64,000 nt of DNA from a virus. The position numbers and the translations under genes are program-made. Under the pieces are notes generated by a model. It ran no database searches, was not told the DNA's origin, and worked only from the letters and a program-made list of their open reading frames with translations. The stretch spans positions 62,001 through 126,000 of the IMG/VR virus record IMGVR_UViG_3300017971_000213; one strand, given 5' to 3'. Position 1 is the stretch's first letter. The number at the start of each line of letters is the position of its first letter. This document shows positions 18,725 to 25,988 of the stretch, in pieces.

Positions 18725-20995
18725 CTACCACTGACCGCGTCCCTGGTAGACCTGGCCAACCGAGCCGGAATCTGTAGCGATCTGGCGCTTACGGATCGAC
18801 ATACGTCGCTTCTGGTTCGCCATCTCGTCCACGATGGAATCCTGCACCAGGTGGTGCGCGCCGACGTAGCAACGCGCGAGATCATCAGAGTCCTTGCCTC
18901 TGATCTGCCCCTTCTTGGGGTTGTAGAACTTTCGCAGATCGGGAGACCGTGTCAGTTTGAGCAGCTCAACCAGCGCTACCGACGAAGGCTGCATCTCCTC
19001 CTGAGGGGTGCCGATGACGAGCGCACCCGTGTCGGTGAGACCCACCGTGTCCCTCTGATCGGGAGGCAGCAGCTTGACACGGCCGTTGTAGGACATCCGG
19101 AGGAACCCCATGAAGTGTTCGGTCTTCAAGGTCACCTTGCGCGCCAGGATACCCATGGTGCGTAGCTGCTGTATCGTGGACTCAGAGTTCCAGTGGTCGA
19201 ACGCCACTCCGCCGATCCGAATCTTCTTCTGCAAGCTCTCCACGACATCAACCACGGAGTTGAACCAGATGTCACGGTCCACGGTGGGGACGATGCGGAG
19301 CGCGAAATCAACCACCGTACACAGCATCTCCCCCATGTGATCGTACGGGATACGCCCGGTGTTCTGAACATCCATGGCGGTCATGGCTCGACGACGATTG
19401 GCCTGGGACTCCTTGATCATCGCCCCGTCGGCACCCACGGGGATGTTGGCCCCCATGAAACTCCCCATCTGCTCCGCGAACACCACGTCCCAACCCGTGG
19501 AGGGTTCTACCCGCCCCGCCCCTGGAGGCGACTGTTGGGGCTTCTTGACAGGCACTCCGTTTTCGTCGAGCACCTCTGCGTTCGAGAACTCGCTGGCATC
19601 GATCCATTCCGGGTGGGCACAAACGAGAGCGAAAGAGTCCCAGGTCAACCCAGCATCACCGAATATGTAGTAGGTGTTGGTGTGGTCGAGCGCACAGTGC
19701 GCCAGCTCCGATCCCACGTAATCCTTGCCCGTGGGGTCCGTGAGGTAGGTCGACTGGAAGGTCGCGATGGGTTTGCGCTCGAAGTCGACGCTCTTCCAGA
19801 ACCTCTTGGGGTCGTCGACAAAAGGAGACTCGGCGTTGGGGGGATTGGCGCCGAAGTCACGCTCGGCCGCCACAGGGTCTTTGACGTACTCCTCGTCGAA
19901 GACCTCCCGAGGCATCTGCGGGTTGAACTCCCAGGTCGGACCCTTCCAGGCATAGGTGCGCTTCAGGGACCCATCAGAGGCCTTGTTGTAGGTCTCCATA
20001 GCGGGGTCATCCTGGGAAATCGGGCTGGTGACGTTGATCATCAGACCCATGAAAGCCGGAAGATCGTTGAGGTCCACGGCGGCACGGATCGTCTTCAACG
20101 ACTGGTTGAGCACACGGTACAGCTCCGTGGCCGAACGGGTACCCTCCGTATCAGAGAGACGCGCCCACTCGTCAATGGATGCCGCGATACGGGTCCTGCC
20201 GGCGACACCTCTAGAATCCGACGCGATGCGGTTGTAACGAACCTTGGCCCACCCGTCGAGGACCGCGTCGTCGTTGGTCCGGTAGGTCCACATGTCTGAA
20301 CCGGCCGGTTGTCGCTCCTCGAACCCCCGAACCCAGGACACGTACCGCTGAACCCACGGAGAGCCCTTCCGCATCTCCCGGTACTTGGCGTAGATGGTCT
20401 GCGCAGCCTGCGTGGCTGTACTGGCCGCAAAGGTGACCTCGAACCACTCCGCAGCAGCCTGCTTGAGCATCCGCTGGAGGTAGCCATGACCGAACATGGC
20501 TCGCGTGGACAGGAAGTGCTCGTAGTAGCCTCCGATGTGCGCACCCAGGTAGGACTTGCCGCTACGCATACCGGCCAGGACGATCATCTCGTTGTACGGG
20601 ATGAACATCCGGTCCCGGATCAACTCCCGCTGGGTATGGGTGCATCTTGGACAGACGAAGTCCTGGGCGCGCTCGTTCCACACGAGCAGAGTCTCGGACT
20701 CCAGGTAGATGCGAGACTTCCCCCAGCAGTCGATGTCCTCGGGCTTCATCGAGTTGCAGATCGGACAACGCGTGCAGAAAACGTCGCGCATGATCTGGTA
20801 CTGCCGCGAGTGATCAAACGTTGACGGCATGTTCCAGAAATCGACCCCCGTCACCCACTCGACGATGTTCGGTGCCGGGGTCCTCAAGTAGTCGACCTCC
20901 GGACCAGAGAGTCCGCCAGCGGTCCTCGACATCAACGACGTATCGATGTTGTTGGTGATACGGTCCAGGAAATCGAGGTTCTTGGGGTCGTTCAT
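18725..20995 (-). CDS. terL: Terminase large subunit
   Basis: 756 aa packaging motor. Walker A is AGMRSGKS (residues 141-148) and Walker B is IAASIDE (270-276). The C-terminal nuclease shows FGDAG (446-450) with D453, GGVAFDHWNS (about 600) and KDSDDLARC (about 710). A zinc-finger-like insert (C74, C77, C80, C90, C115, C118) precedes the ATPase, which is unusual. It uses ATP to pump DNA through the portal and cuts concatemers. Start overlaps the preceding stop (ATGA). Confidence 0.95.
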   Translation of the reverse strand: MNDPKNLDFLDRITNNIDTSLMSRTAGGLSGPEVDYLRTPAPNIVEWVTGVDFWNMPSTFDHSRQYQIMRDVFCTRCPICNSMKPEDIDCWGKSRIYLESETLLVWNERAQDFVCPRCTHTQRELIRDRMFIPYNEMIVLAGMRSGKSYLGAHIGGYYEHFLSTRAMFGHGYLQRMLKQAAAEWFEVTFAASTATQAAQTIYAKYREMRKGSPWVQRYVSWVRGFEERQPAGSDMWTYRTNDDAVLDGWAKVRYNRIASDSRGVAGRTRIAASIDEWARLSDTEGTRSATELYRVLNQSLKTIRAAVDLNDLPAFMGLMINVTSPISQDDPAMETYNKASDGSLKRTYAWKGPTWEFNPQMPREVFDEEYVKDPVAAERDFGANPPNAESPFVDDPKRFWKSVDFERKPIATFQSTYLTDPTGKDYVGSELAHCALDHTNTYYIFGDAGLTWDSFALVCAHPEWIDASEFSNAEVLDENGVPVKKPQQSPPGAGRVEPSTGWDVVFAEQMGSFMGANIPVGADGAMIKESQANRRRAMTAMDVQNTGRIPYDHMGEMLCTVVDFALRIVPTVDRDIWFNSVVDVVESLQKKIRIGGVAFDHWNSESTIQQLRTMGILARKVTLKTEHFMGFLRMSYNGRVKLLPPDQRDTVGLTDTGALVIGTPQEEMQPSSVALVELLKLTRSPDLRKFYNPKKGQIRGKDSDDLARCYVGAHHLVQDSIVDEMANQKRRMSIRKRQIATDSGSVGQVYQGRGQW

Positions 20996-21279
20996 AAGTT
21001 GACCGGCTCCAGCATGAAGCTGTTGACGCGATGCCTGCCCATGGAAATGATGATTCGGGCGTCGGGTACATCCTCCGGGACCCTGTAGGGGTGGCCGTCC
21101 AGGTAGAGCACGAGCGCCTTGATCTTGGCGATCTCCGTAACCGGCACCGTCAGCAACGCCACGTCCACGGGCTCCCCTTCCTCGTAGGCCGAGTCGTCCC
21201 GGAGGACGATCCTGCCAATGGGTCTCCCCATTCTATCACGAACCGCGTGGTCTCTCTTGAAGCTCTTCACGATAGTCAT
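20992..21279 (-). CDS. Hypothetical protein between terminase genes
   Basis: 95 aa, beginning MTIVKSFKRDHAVRD. Mostly beta (GRPIGRIVLRDDSAYEEG, ALVLYLDGHPYRV). Both ends overlap their neighbours by 4 nt (ATGA), so it belongs to the terminase operon. It might be a packaging accessory; no family recognised. Confidence 0.75.
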   Translation of the reverse strand: MTIVKSFKRDHAVRDRMGRPIGRIVLRDDSAYEEGEPVDVALLTVPVTEIAKIKALVLYLDGHPYRVPEDVPDARIIISMGRHRVNSFMLEPVNL

Positions 21280-22094
21280 TTTATCTTGTACTTTTTAGAA
21301 ATGTTTTTCAAGACGACAGGGATGGCGTCCTTGAGCGCAGAACCCACGGTGTTCAAGACCAGGCCCTCCATCTGCTGAGGTAGAGACGAACCTGGTAACT
21401 CCCTGGCGATGTTGGACCGCATCTCTATCAGGACGTCCTTGAGCGACCCCACGGTGAGATTGACAATCTGCTCGATGGCCTCCTGAAGGGCGGCACCCGC
21501 GATGGCCTCCGAGGACTGAAGGACCGCCAGCTCCTTCTTCATCCCCATCAGCTCCTTGATGAGCTTCTGGAAGAGCTGAATCTCTGACAGGTCGACCGGC
21601 CGGTCCTGCTCCGCACGATCCTTGGCGAGCAGCTTGCCGTTGTACATGGTCAGCCGATCCTCAGCCGCCGACACCAAGCGCTGCATGCGGCAGTAGTCCT
21701 CAACCTCCTCCGACGTCTCCGCAGGAGAGGACAGCGTCAAGAAAGGAGCCTTCGCCGCCTGAGCGCTAGCGGCCTTCGGATCGTTTCGACGCAAGTCCTT
21801 CTGCGTGTAATGGACGCCTGCGGTCAGCGCCTGCTCCATCTCCTCGACCGAGATGACGTGGCTGCGGAAATGGTTGTACACCGTGGTCTGGTGGAACGGC
21901 GTGATGTAGTTCTCGATGTCAGCGGGGTCGTGACCGGCGTTCAGGACGTCGAGCCTCGTGTTCAGCCACTCGGCTACCTGCGTACGGCTCTCCCCCAGGA
22001 TGAGGACACGACGATGGGCCTCCTCCCACAAGGCAACGTCCTTGTCGAAGAGAGCGCAGAGCTTGCAGCGCGGGGAGAGTTTGAGCTTCTCCAT
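21276..22094 (-). CDS. Probable terminase small subunit
   Basis: 272 aa from ATG 22094, preceded by AGGGG. The N-terminal 90 residues contain CKLC and a helix-turn-helix-like stretch (ESRTQVAEWLNTRLD, QTTVYNHFRSHV). Residues 130-210 are helical. Small terminases pair an N-terminal DNA-binding HTH with a helical oligomerisation core and sit before terL, as here. The call is by architecture and position; a different DNA-binding protein is possible. Confidence 0.6.
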   Translation of the reverse strand: MEKLKLSPRCKLCALFDKDVALWEEAHRRVLILGESRTQVAEWLNTRLDVLNAGHDPADIENYITPFHQTTVYNHFRSHVISVEEMEQALTAGVHYTQKDLRRNDPKAASAQAAKAPFLTLSSPAETSEEVEDYCRMQRLVSAAEDRLTMYNGKLLAKDRAEQDRPVDLSEIQLFQKLIKELMGMKKELAVLQSSEAIAGAALQEAIEQIVNLTVGSLKDVLIEMRSNIARELPGSSLPQQMEGLVLNTVGSALKDAIPVVLKNISKKYKIK

Positions 22095-22099
22095 ACCCC

Positions 22100-22109
22100 T
22101 AATATACAA
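22100..22109 (-). promoter_or_regulatory. Recurrent TTGTATATTA element
   Basis: Copy of the decamer directly before the probable small-terminase ribosome site (TTGTATATTAGGGG then TATGG). Its position only 5 nt from the start codon argues against a simple -10 box for this gene. Confidence 0.42.
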
Positions 22110-22132
22110 CGTCAGGCATGGAGGATCTAGCT

Positions 22133-22576
22133 CTAGCGGTCTTCGACAGCCCTTCGTACAGCGTCTTCGATGGCCGTCACAGTGATCCTGCTCGCGGAGT
22201 CCTCCTGCCGATGACGATCCTCGACCTGCTCAAGAACCTTGTTGTTCGCCTCCAGGTTGTAAGATAGCCCGGCCAGGTACCACACGAACATAGCCCCAGA
22301 CGTCAGCAGCACGAGAATGACTGCCGCGAACCCCCTCGCGTACCACTTGTACATACTCTGCACGGCTTCCTGGTTTCGCACACTCAACTGTTCCACACCA
22401 GCGATCCTCGCTTCCTGTTCGCATGGATGCTTTGTGCCCACCTTACCGGTCAACTCGTCAATCTTCTCGTCCAAGCGCTTCACCTCAGACTTCACAACGG
22501 CTTTGTCAGACTTCTCGCCTACCTCGCGCTCCATCCAACGCTTCCAGTCCCCGGACTTATCTACGCCATTCGCCAT
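22133..22576 (-). CDS. Single-pass membrane protein, holin/lysis-like or signalling
   Basis: 147 aa from ATG 22576; longer frames reach 22867, but the promoter at 22627-22657 supports this start. Residues 20-60 form a charged coiled coil (KSEVKRLDEKIDELTGK). One membrane helix follows (about 84-104, FAAVILVLLTSGAMFVWYLA), then a charged helical tail. An N-terminal coil with one TM recalls XhlA-type accessory holins, but the long tail does not fit well. Confidence 0.7.
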   Translation of the reverse strand: MANGVDKSGDWKRWMEREVGEKSDKAVVKSEVKRLDEKIDELTGKVGTKHPCEQEARIAGVEQLSVRNQEAVQSMYKWYARGFAAVILVLLTSGAMFVWYLAGLSYNLEANNKVLEQVEDRHRQEDSASRITVTAIEDAVRRAVEDR

Positions 22577-22626
22577 TACCCGCAACCTCCGGAAGAACAA
22601 ACACGCGCCGGAACTTTTCGCGGACC

Positions 22627-22657
22627 ATTCTACCCCAGTACGAGTTGGTCTTTTAAA
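22627..22657 (-). promoter_or_regulatory. Promoter, TTTAAA-19-TAGAAT (late-type motif)
   Basis: Minus-strand TTTAAAAGACCAAC followed by TAGAAT, 51 nt before the start at 22576. Confidence 0.65.
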
Positions 22658-23078
22658 GTTCGAAAATGAAGATCGAAAGACGAAAAAGTGATAGATATGG
22701 CAAGTTTCTACAAACGTTTGATCCATAGCTTCCGTGATCAATAAGATCCTATGATCATAAAGTCTAAGAAATACTAGCAGATCTGTATATTGCTGGAGGA
22801 AGATTCCTTGCGAAGCAAGGGATCTTCCGAAAGCCTGGCGGGGACCCGAAAACAGCGCAAAGAGCACAGAATTTCAAGATAGCTGGATTTTATGTACTCA
22901 GTTGTAATTCTCTGAAAGGATCGGAAAACACGTTGCATCGTATACCGAATAATGTACCTTTTTACCTTAACATACAAGAAAGGGTTCTGTAAGGTTGACC
23001 CTTTCGTGCACCCCAGGGTAAGCGTGTACCCAGAAACTCTAAGAGTCCCGCAGAGTTAAAATTTTTTCAGAAAACGAT
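22658..23078. other. AT-rich gene-free region with hairpins
   Basis: About 420 nt with no convincing gene, much more AT-rich than the rest. It holds a long hairpin at about 22797-22828 (GGAAGAT-T-CCTTGC, GAA loop, GCAAGG-G-ATCTTCC), a 10-bp palindrome TATGATCATA near 22752, and an 8-bp stem around 22979-23006 (GAAAGGGT and ACCCTTTC on the minus strand). There is also a TTGTATGTTA copy of the recurrent decamer at 22968-22977. It could carry an RNA, a terminator or an origin. Confidence 0.6.
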
Positions 23079-23591
23079 CTAGAGCTTACGGAGGGTGAAG
23101 CACTGGAGGGTATCGTCGGAGTCCCGGAACACCGCCAGCACCTGGTACCCTTGTGGGGCTAGGAAGCCGTTGAGTACCCCCAGGAACCCGATCAACGTGT
23201 GGGGGCTACCTTCGGTCTGAACAACCTGTACGTAGGGATCACGGGCCAGGACTTCGTTACAGGGAACTCTACTACCGATGAGGTCATCCACCGCAGACAC
23301 GTCCAGCTCGACCAGGCGGTTCAGGTAGTCCACCCAGGACTGTGGGGTCATGTCGAAGATGTTCGGCTCGTTCGGTGGCTCCTCATCTTTCAGAACGGCC
23401 CCGTAGGACATCCCCAGGTCCTCCAGGAACCACTCCTCTACGTACTCCACTACATCACTCTCTAGGAGTCCTCCGTCTTCGTCGAAACAGTGCTCGGGGA
23501 CTCTGATGACGTCTGTGAACTTGCCTGCTCCTGGGAAAGACAACCACGCTCTAACATCTCGGAGATCATCTTCTCGTGAGCTTCCAGCCAT
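23079..23591 (-). CDS. Hypothetical acidic protein
   Basis: 170 aa, ATG 6 nt after GAGAGG. It is strongly acidic (ESDVVEYVEEWFLEDLG), with a C-terminal beta part ending CFTLRKL. It overlaps the upstream gene by 130 nt in another frame, which is unusual, so the true start may be internal. It precedes the long AT-rich gap, so it may end an operon. Family unknown. Confidence 0.65.
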   Translation of the reverse strand: MAGSSREDDLRDVRAWLSFPGAGKFTDVIRVPEHCFDEDGGLLESDVVEYVEEWFLEDLGMSYGAVLKDEEPPNEPNIFDMTPQSWVDYLNRLVELDVSAVDDLIGSRVPCNEVLARDPYVQVVQTEGSPHTLIGFLGVLNGFLAPQGYQVLAVFRDSDDTLQCFTLRKL

Positions 23592-23908
23592 TCTCGCCTC
23601 TCTTCCTCTGCCTGAAGCCTCCCCTGGGCCTCCAGGATGGCGTTGTACAACCCCAGCAGCTCGCGTCCCGGTTGGAGCTGGAGCGAAGTCTCCACGATCT
23701 CCGGACCGCCCTGTTCCGCGTAGACCACGGTACCTGCGGCGATGTGAGCGATCACGACCCGACGCAGACCCTGGAGTATCTCCCCCTCGGTGACCTTGGC
23801 CCCCTCCAGTGCTTCGTTGATCTCCGAGTACAGGAGTTCTCGTGGGTTGCCGTGCTCGTCGAGGTAGGTGGACTGTAGGCGCTCGAACAGTGCTTGCAGT
23901 CGGTTCAA
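23462..23908 (-). CDS. Hypothetical helical protein
   Basis: 148 aa: helical N-terminus (MNRLQALFERLQSTYLDEHG), a short beta centre, a long Glu/Arg-rich helix (GRLQAEEERREWLEAHEK) and a Ser/Thr-rich tail. No Cys cluster or membrane segment. Start overlaps the preceding stop (ATGA). Function unknown. Confidence 0.7.
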   Translation of the reverse strand: MNRLQALFERLQSTYLDEHGNPRELLYSEINEALEGAKVTEGEILQGLRRVVIAHIAAGTVVYAEQGGPEIVETSLQLQPGRELLGLYNAILEAQGRLQAEEERREWLEAHEKMISEMLERGCLSQEQASSQTSSESPSTVSTKTEDS

Positions 23909-24153
23909 CCCACCGCCCCCTTCATAGGACTCCAGAAGCGCTCAGGGACTTCCTCGGGGTCGAAGATGTAGCGACACTGGTCGCAACGGTGAAGTCTGCC
24001 GTGATGGTCAGGCTCGATGATCGCCCCCGTGGGCTTGCAGATGTTCTGTTCGGGGAACTTCGTGTACTGCACGAGGTGCTCGCAGTCATCGGCACAGAAG
24101 TTGGGACCGAACTTGTCGCTGGTCTTGACCTGGAAAGTCGTCTCTTGGATCAT
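23905..24153 (-). CDS. Small zinc-finger-like protein
   Basis: 82 aa from ATG 24153, overlapping the previous stop (ATGA). CADDC at 20-24, a lone Cys at 39 and CDQC at 57-60 suggest a zinc ribbon. A longer frame upstream is a shadow of the neighbouring gene. Possibly nucleic-acid or protein binding. Confidence 0.68.
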   Translation of the reverse strand: MIQETTFQVKTSDKFGPNFCADDCEHLVQYTKFPEQNICKPTGAIIEPDHHGRLHRCDQCRYIFDPEEVPERFWSPMKGAVG

Positions 24154-24515
24154 TCTCCTGCCTCCGAATCTAGGTACAGTTGGATGTGCATTGAGGGCCT
24201 GGGGTACGGAAGGTGCCACCTGCGGATGACGCGACCTCGTACTTTTTGGTCCACCCACACGCAGGCACCCTTCTTGTTCTTGGCCTCCCTGGCCTCCAGG
24301 ATACGCTCCTCTTCCTTGTCCCTCACACGGACCACCGTCGGGTAGAACCCTGGGATGGACGGTGCATCGGTGGTCATGAACCCATTCAGAAAGTTCTCCC
24401 ACACCTCTAGCTCTTCTCGCCCTTCGAGGAGGCACTTCTCACAGATGAGCTGACCTCGGTCACCCATGGGTTCCGGATCAGCGAGAACGTGGACATAGGG
24501 GTTAGTCGCTCGCAT
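24150..24515 (-). CDS. Hypothetical protein with one CxxC
   Basis: 121 aa from ATG 24515, 7 nt after AGGAG; an ATG at 24542 has no good ribosome site. Contains LICEKCLLEGRE near residue 25, then a basic central part (KEEERILEAREAKNKKG). Overlaps both neighbours. Function unknown. Confidence 0.65.
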   Translation of the reverse strand: MRATNPYVHVLADPEPMGDRGQLICEKCLLEGREELEVWENFLNGFMTTDAPSIPGFYPTVVRVRDKEEERILEAREAKNKKGACVWVDQKVRGRVIRRWHLPYPRPSMHIQLYLDSEAGE

Positions 24516-24840
24516 CGACTGCTCCTGTTGCTTGCGACCCATAGGGCAACGACCGTAGCTCTAGAGGCTCCAGTCTCCCTTCGAGTGCAGCGATCTTGGT
24601 TTCGTGCTCTTCAAGAATCGCGCTGACCTCGGTGTTGAGGCGTTCGTTCTCCTGCACGAGAGCACTGTTGATGGATTCGAGGTGGGCGATACGCTCCATG
24701 AGCTTCTGATTGGTCTCCAGCGCCCGTCGGAGGAGGTCAGGTAGGTCTTGCAGCCCTCCGAGCTGGTTCAGAGCGGCTTGGGCCTGCTGACGTACCTGCT
24801 TAGCCTTCGGAGGGGTTCTCTTTATCTTCCTCTGCGACAT
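24502..24840 (-). CDS. Coiled-coil protein
   Basis: 112 aa from ATG 24840. Basic N-terminus (MSQRKIKRTPPKAKQ), then a long helix with leucine heptads (LMERIAHLESINSALVQENE). Lies in the run of small genes before the AT-rich gap. Probably an oligomeric helper or structural protein. Confidence 0.68.
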   Translation of the reverse strand: MSQRKIKRTPPKAKQVRQQAQAALNQLGGLQDLPDLLRRALETNQKLMERIAHLESINSALVQENERLNTEVSAILEEHETKIAALEGRLEPLELRSLPYGSQATGAVDASD

Positions 24841-25165
24841 CAACCTCTCCTGGCAAACCCAGCTCACACACGACCTCCCACAAGGACAACGCGAGGAGAC
24901 CCCCACGGGCCTCGTCCCCCTTGTCCTTCAGCTCACCCGCGATTTGGATAGAGCGAGCAAGACAGGTCCGGATCACCTCTTCGTAGATGGAAGCCTCGGC
25001 GTGGAGTACCTCTTCCTCCGTCAGACCCTCGTCGATGGTCTTCGTGACCACCCCGAGTGCACGAAGCACTGATGCCTCCAGAAGGTCCAAAACAGGTTTT
25101 GTCGAGGTCTCGATGAGGGCTGTCAGATCGGAACGTTCGAGCACCTTCTCTTCGAAATCTGGCAT
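24800..25165 (-). CDS. Hypothetical helical protein
   Basis: 121 aa, beginning MPDFEEKVLERSDLTAL; almost all helix, no motif recognised. A TTGTATATTA element lies 36-45 nt upstream. Overlaps the next gene by 41 nt. Confidence 0.68.
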   Translation of the reverse strand: MPDFEEKVLERSDLTALIETSTKPVLDLLEASVLRALGVVTKTIDEGLTEEEVLHAEASIYEEVIRTCLARSIQIAGELKDKGDEARGGLLALSLWEVVCELGLPGEVDVAEEDKENPSEG

Positions 25166-25200
25166 AAGGGCACCTCTCTATAGTAGACAGATCACACCCA

Positions 25201-25210
25201 TAATATACAA
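25201..25210 (-). promoter_or_regulatory. Recurrent TTGTATATTA element
   Basis: Copy in the gap before the 25165 start. A TACTAT box lies 19 nt after its TTGTAT, so here it could instead serve as a -35-like box. Confidence 0.42.
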
Positions 25211-25230
25211 GAAAGAGTCAGAGGGGAAGG

Positions 25231-25800
25231 CTACTTCTCGACAGGAACGCCAGGAGGGGTGTCGGTGCGGAAGAAGTACTCGCTGGCTTTCCAATACACC
25301 TGGAGGTATAGAGGAGAGACCTCCGGAGGCTTCCACTTCTCTGTATCCGGGATCGGACCGAGCCCTTCTACGTCACCCGCTCCGGGAAGCTTGCCAGCCT
25401 TCATGACACGTCCAACACCTTCAGAACAGAACAGTCTGTGGTGCCGGTGAACGGGTTTGAGAATCGTCTTACCGAACAGACGGAAGACGATCAACTTGAA
25501 CAACCCCCAGAGGAGCCCACGCCAATCGTACTTGGCACCGACGAAGTCCGTGATCGTCCTGAGTGCCGGCCAGAGGTCGTTCTTGCACTCGTAGCACTCG
25601 ATGTAGTTGATCCGGTCGAGCTTCTCCACGGGTAGCTTCCTGACGCCATGCTCGTTGATCTCAACGGCCCACCAGCCACCCCACTCCTTGGACTCGTAGA
25701 GGATGAACGAGTGGTTGACGTTCGTCCGCATCGCCCACTGAAGAAGCTTCCCGTACCAGGCGTTGCTCCCAGTGACGCAAAACAGGATACGAGAACTCAC
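25231..25800 (-). CDS. Permuted NlpC/P60-like (YiiX-type) cysteine hydrolase
   Basis: 189 aa; GTG start overlaps the previous stop (GTGA). The layout places the His motif first (NVNHSFILYES, residues 27-37) and the Cys motif later (LFCSEGVGRVMKAG, about 123-136), as in permuted papain-like NlpC/P60 enzymes of the YiiX/YaeF group. Members cut or bind peptidoglycan or other amides. A Trp-rich hydrophobic helix (WRGLLWGLFKLIVFRLFG) sits between. Possibly a virion or lysis-linked hydrolase; the substrate is unknown. Confidence 0.65.
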   Translation of the reverse strand: MSSRILFCVTGSNAWYGKLLQWAMRTNVNHSFILYESKEWGGWWAVEINEHGVRKLPVEKLDRINYIECYECKNDLWPALRTITDFVGAKYDWRGLLWGLFKLIVFRLFGKTILKPVHRHHRLFCSEGVGRVMKAGKLPGAGDVEGLGPIPDTEKWKPPEVSPLYLQVYWKASEYFFRTDTPPGVPVEK

Positions 25801-25979
25801 GGAGCGACCTCAACCCAGGACGAGCCGTCCCAGACCTTCAGAGCCTCGGCCTGGGTATCGAAGATGACCTCCTTCGGTGAAGGGGAAGAGGGGTAGTTGG
25901 ACACCCCGTCGACGTCCTTCGAAGGGAGTAGTGACCGCAGCATCTTCTTCACGTCGGACTTCTTGATCTTTGGAGTCAT
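25797..25979 (-). CDS. Small hypothetical protein (60 aa)
   Basis: Basic N-terminus (MTPKIKKSDVKKMLRS), and a short C-terminal beta hairpin (LKVWDGSSWVEVAP) of the 'WDGSSW' kind common at the ends of phage fibre proteins. Overlaps the hydrolase gene by 4 nt and follows the beta-helix protein after 9 nt. Confidence 0.68.
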   Translation of the reverse strand: MTPKIKKSDVKKMLRSLLPSKDVDGVSNYPSSPSPKEVIFDTQAEALKVWDGSSWVEVAP

Positions 25980-25988
25980 CTGTACCTC

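Noticed and set aside
22797-22868. Hammerhead-like ribozyme around the hairpin
   Set aside because: GAAA follows the stem, but the required CTGATGA core is absent (CTGGAGG instead).
22774-22977. 67-codon frame in the AT-rich gap
   Set aside because: No ribosome site; residue composition is unlike the neighbouring genes and the frame covers the hairpin.
22979-23006. 8-bp hairpin after the 23079 gene as intrinsic terminator
   Set aside because: No U-tract follows the stem, so a terminator cannot be claimed from sequence alone.
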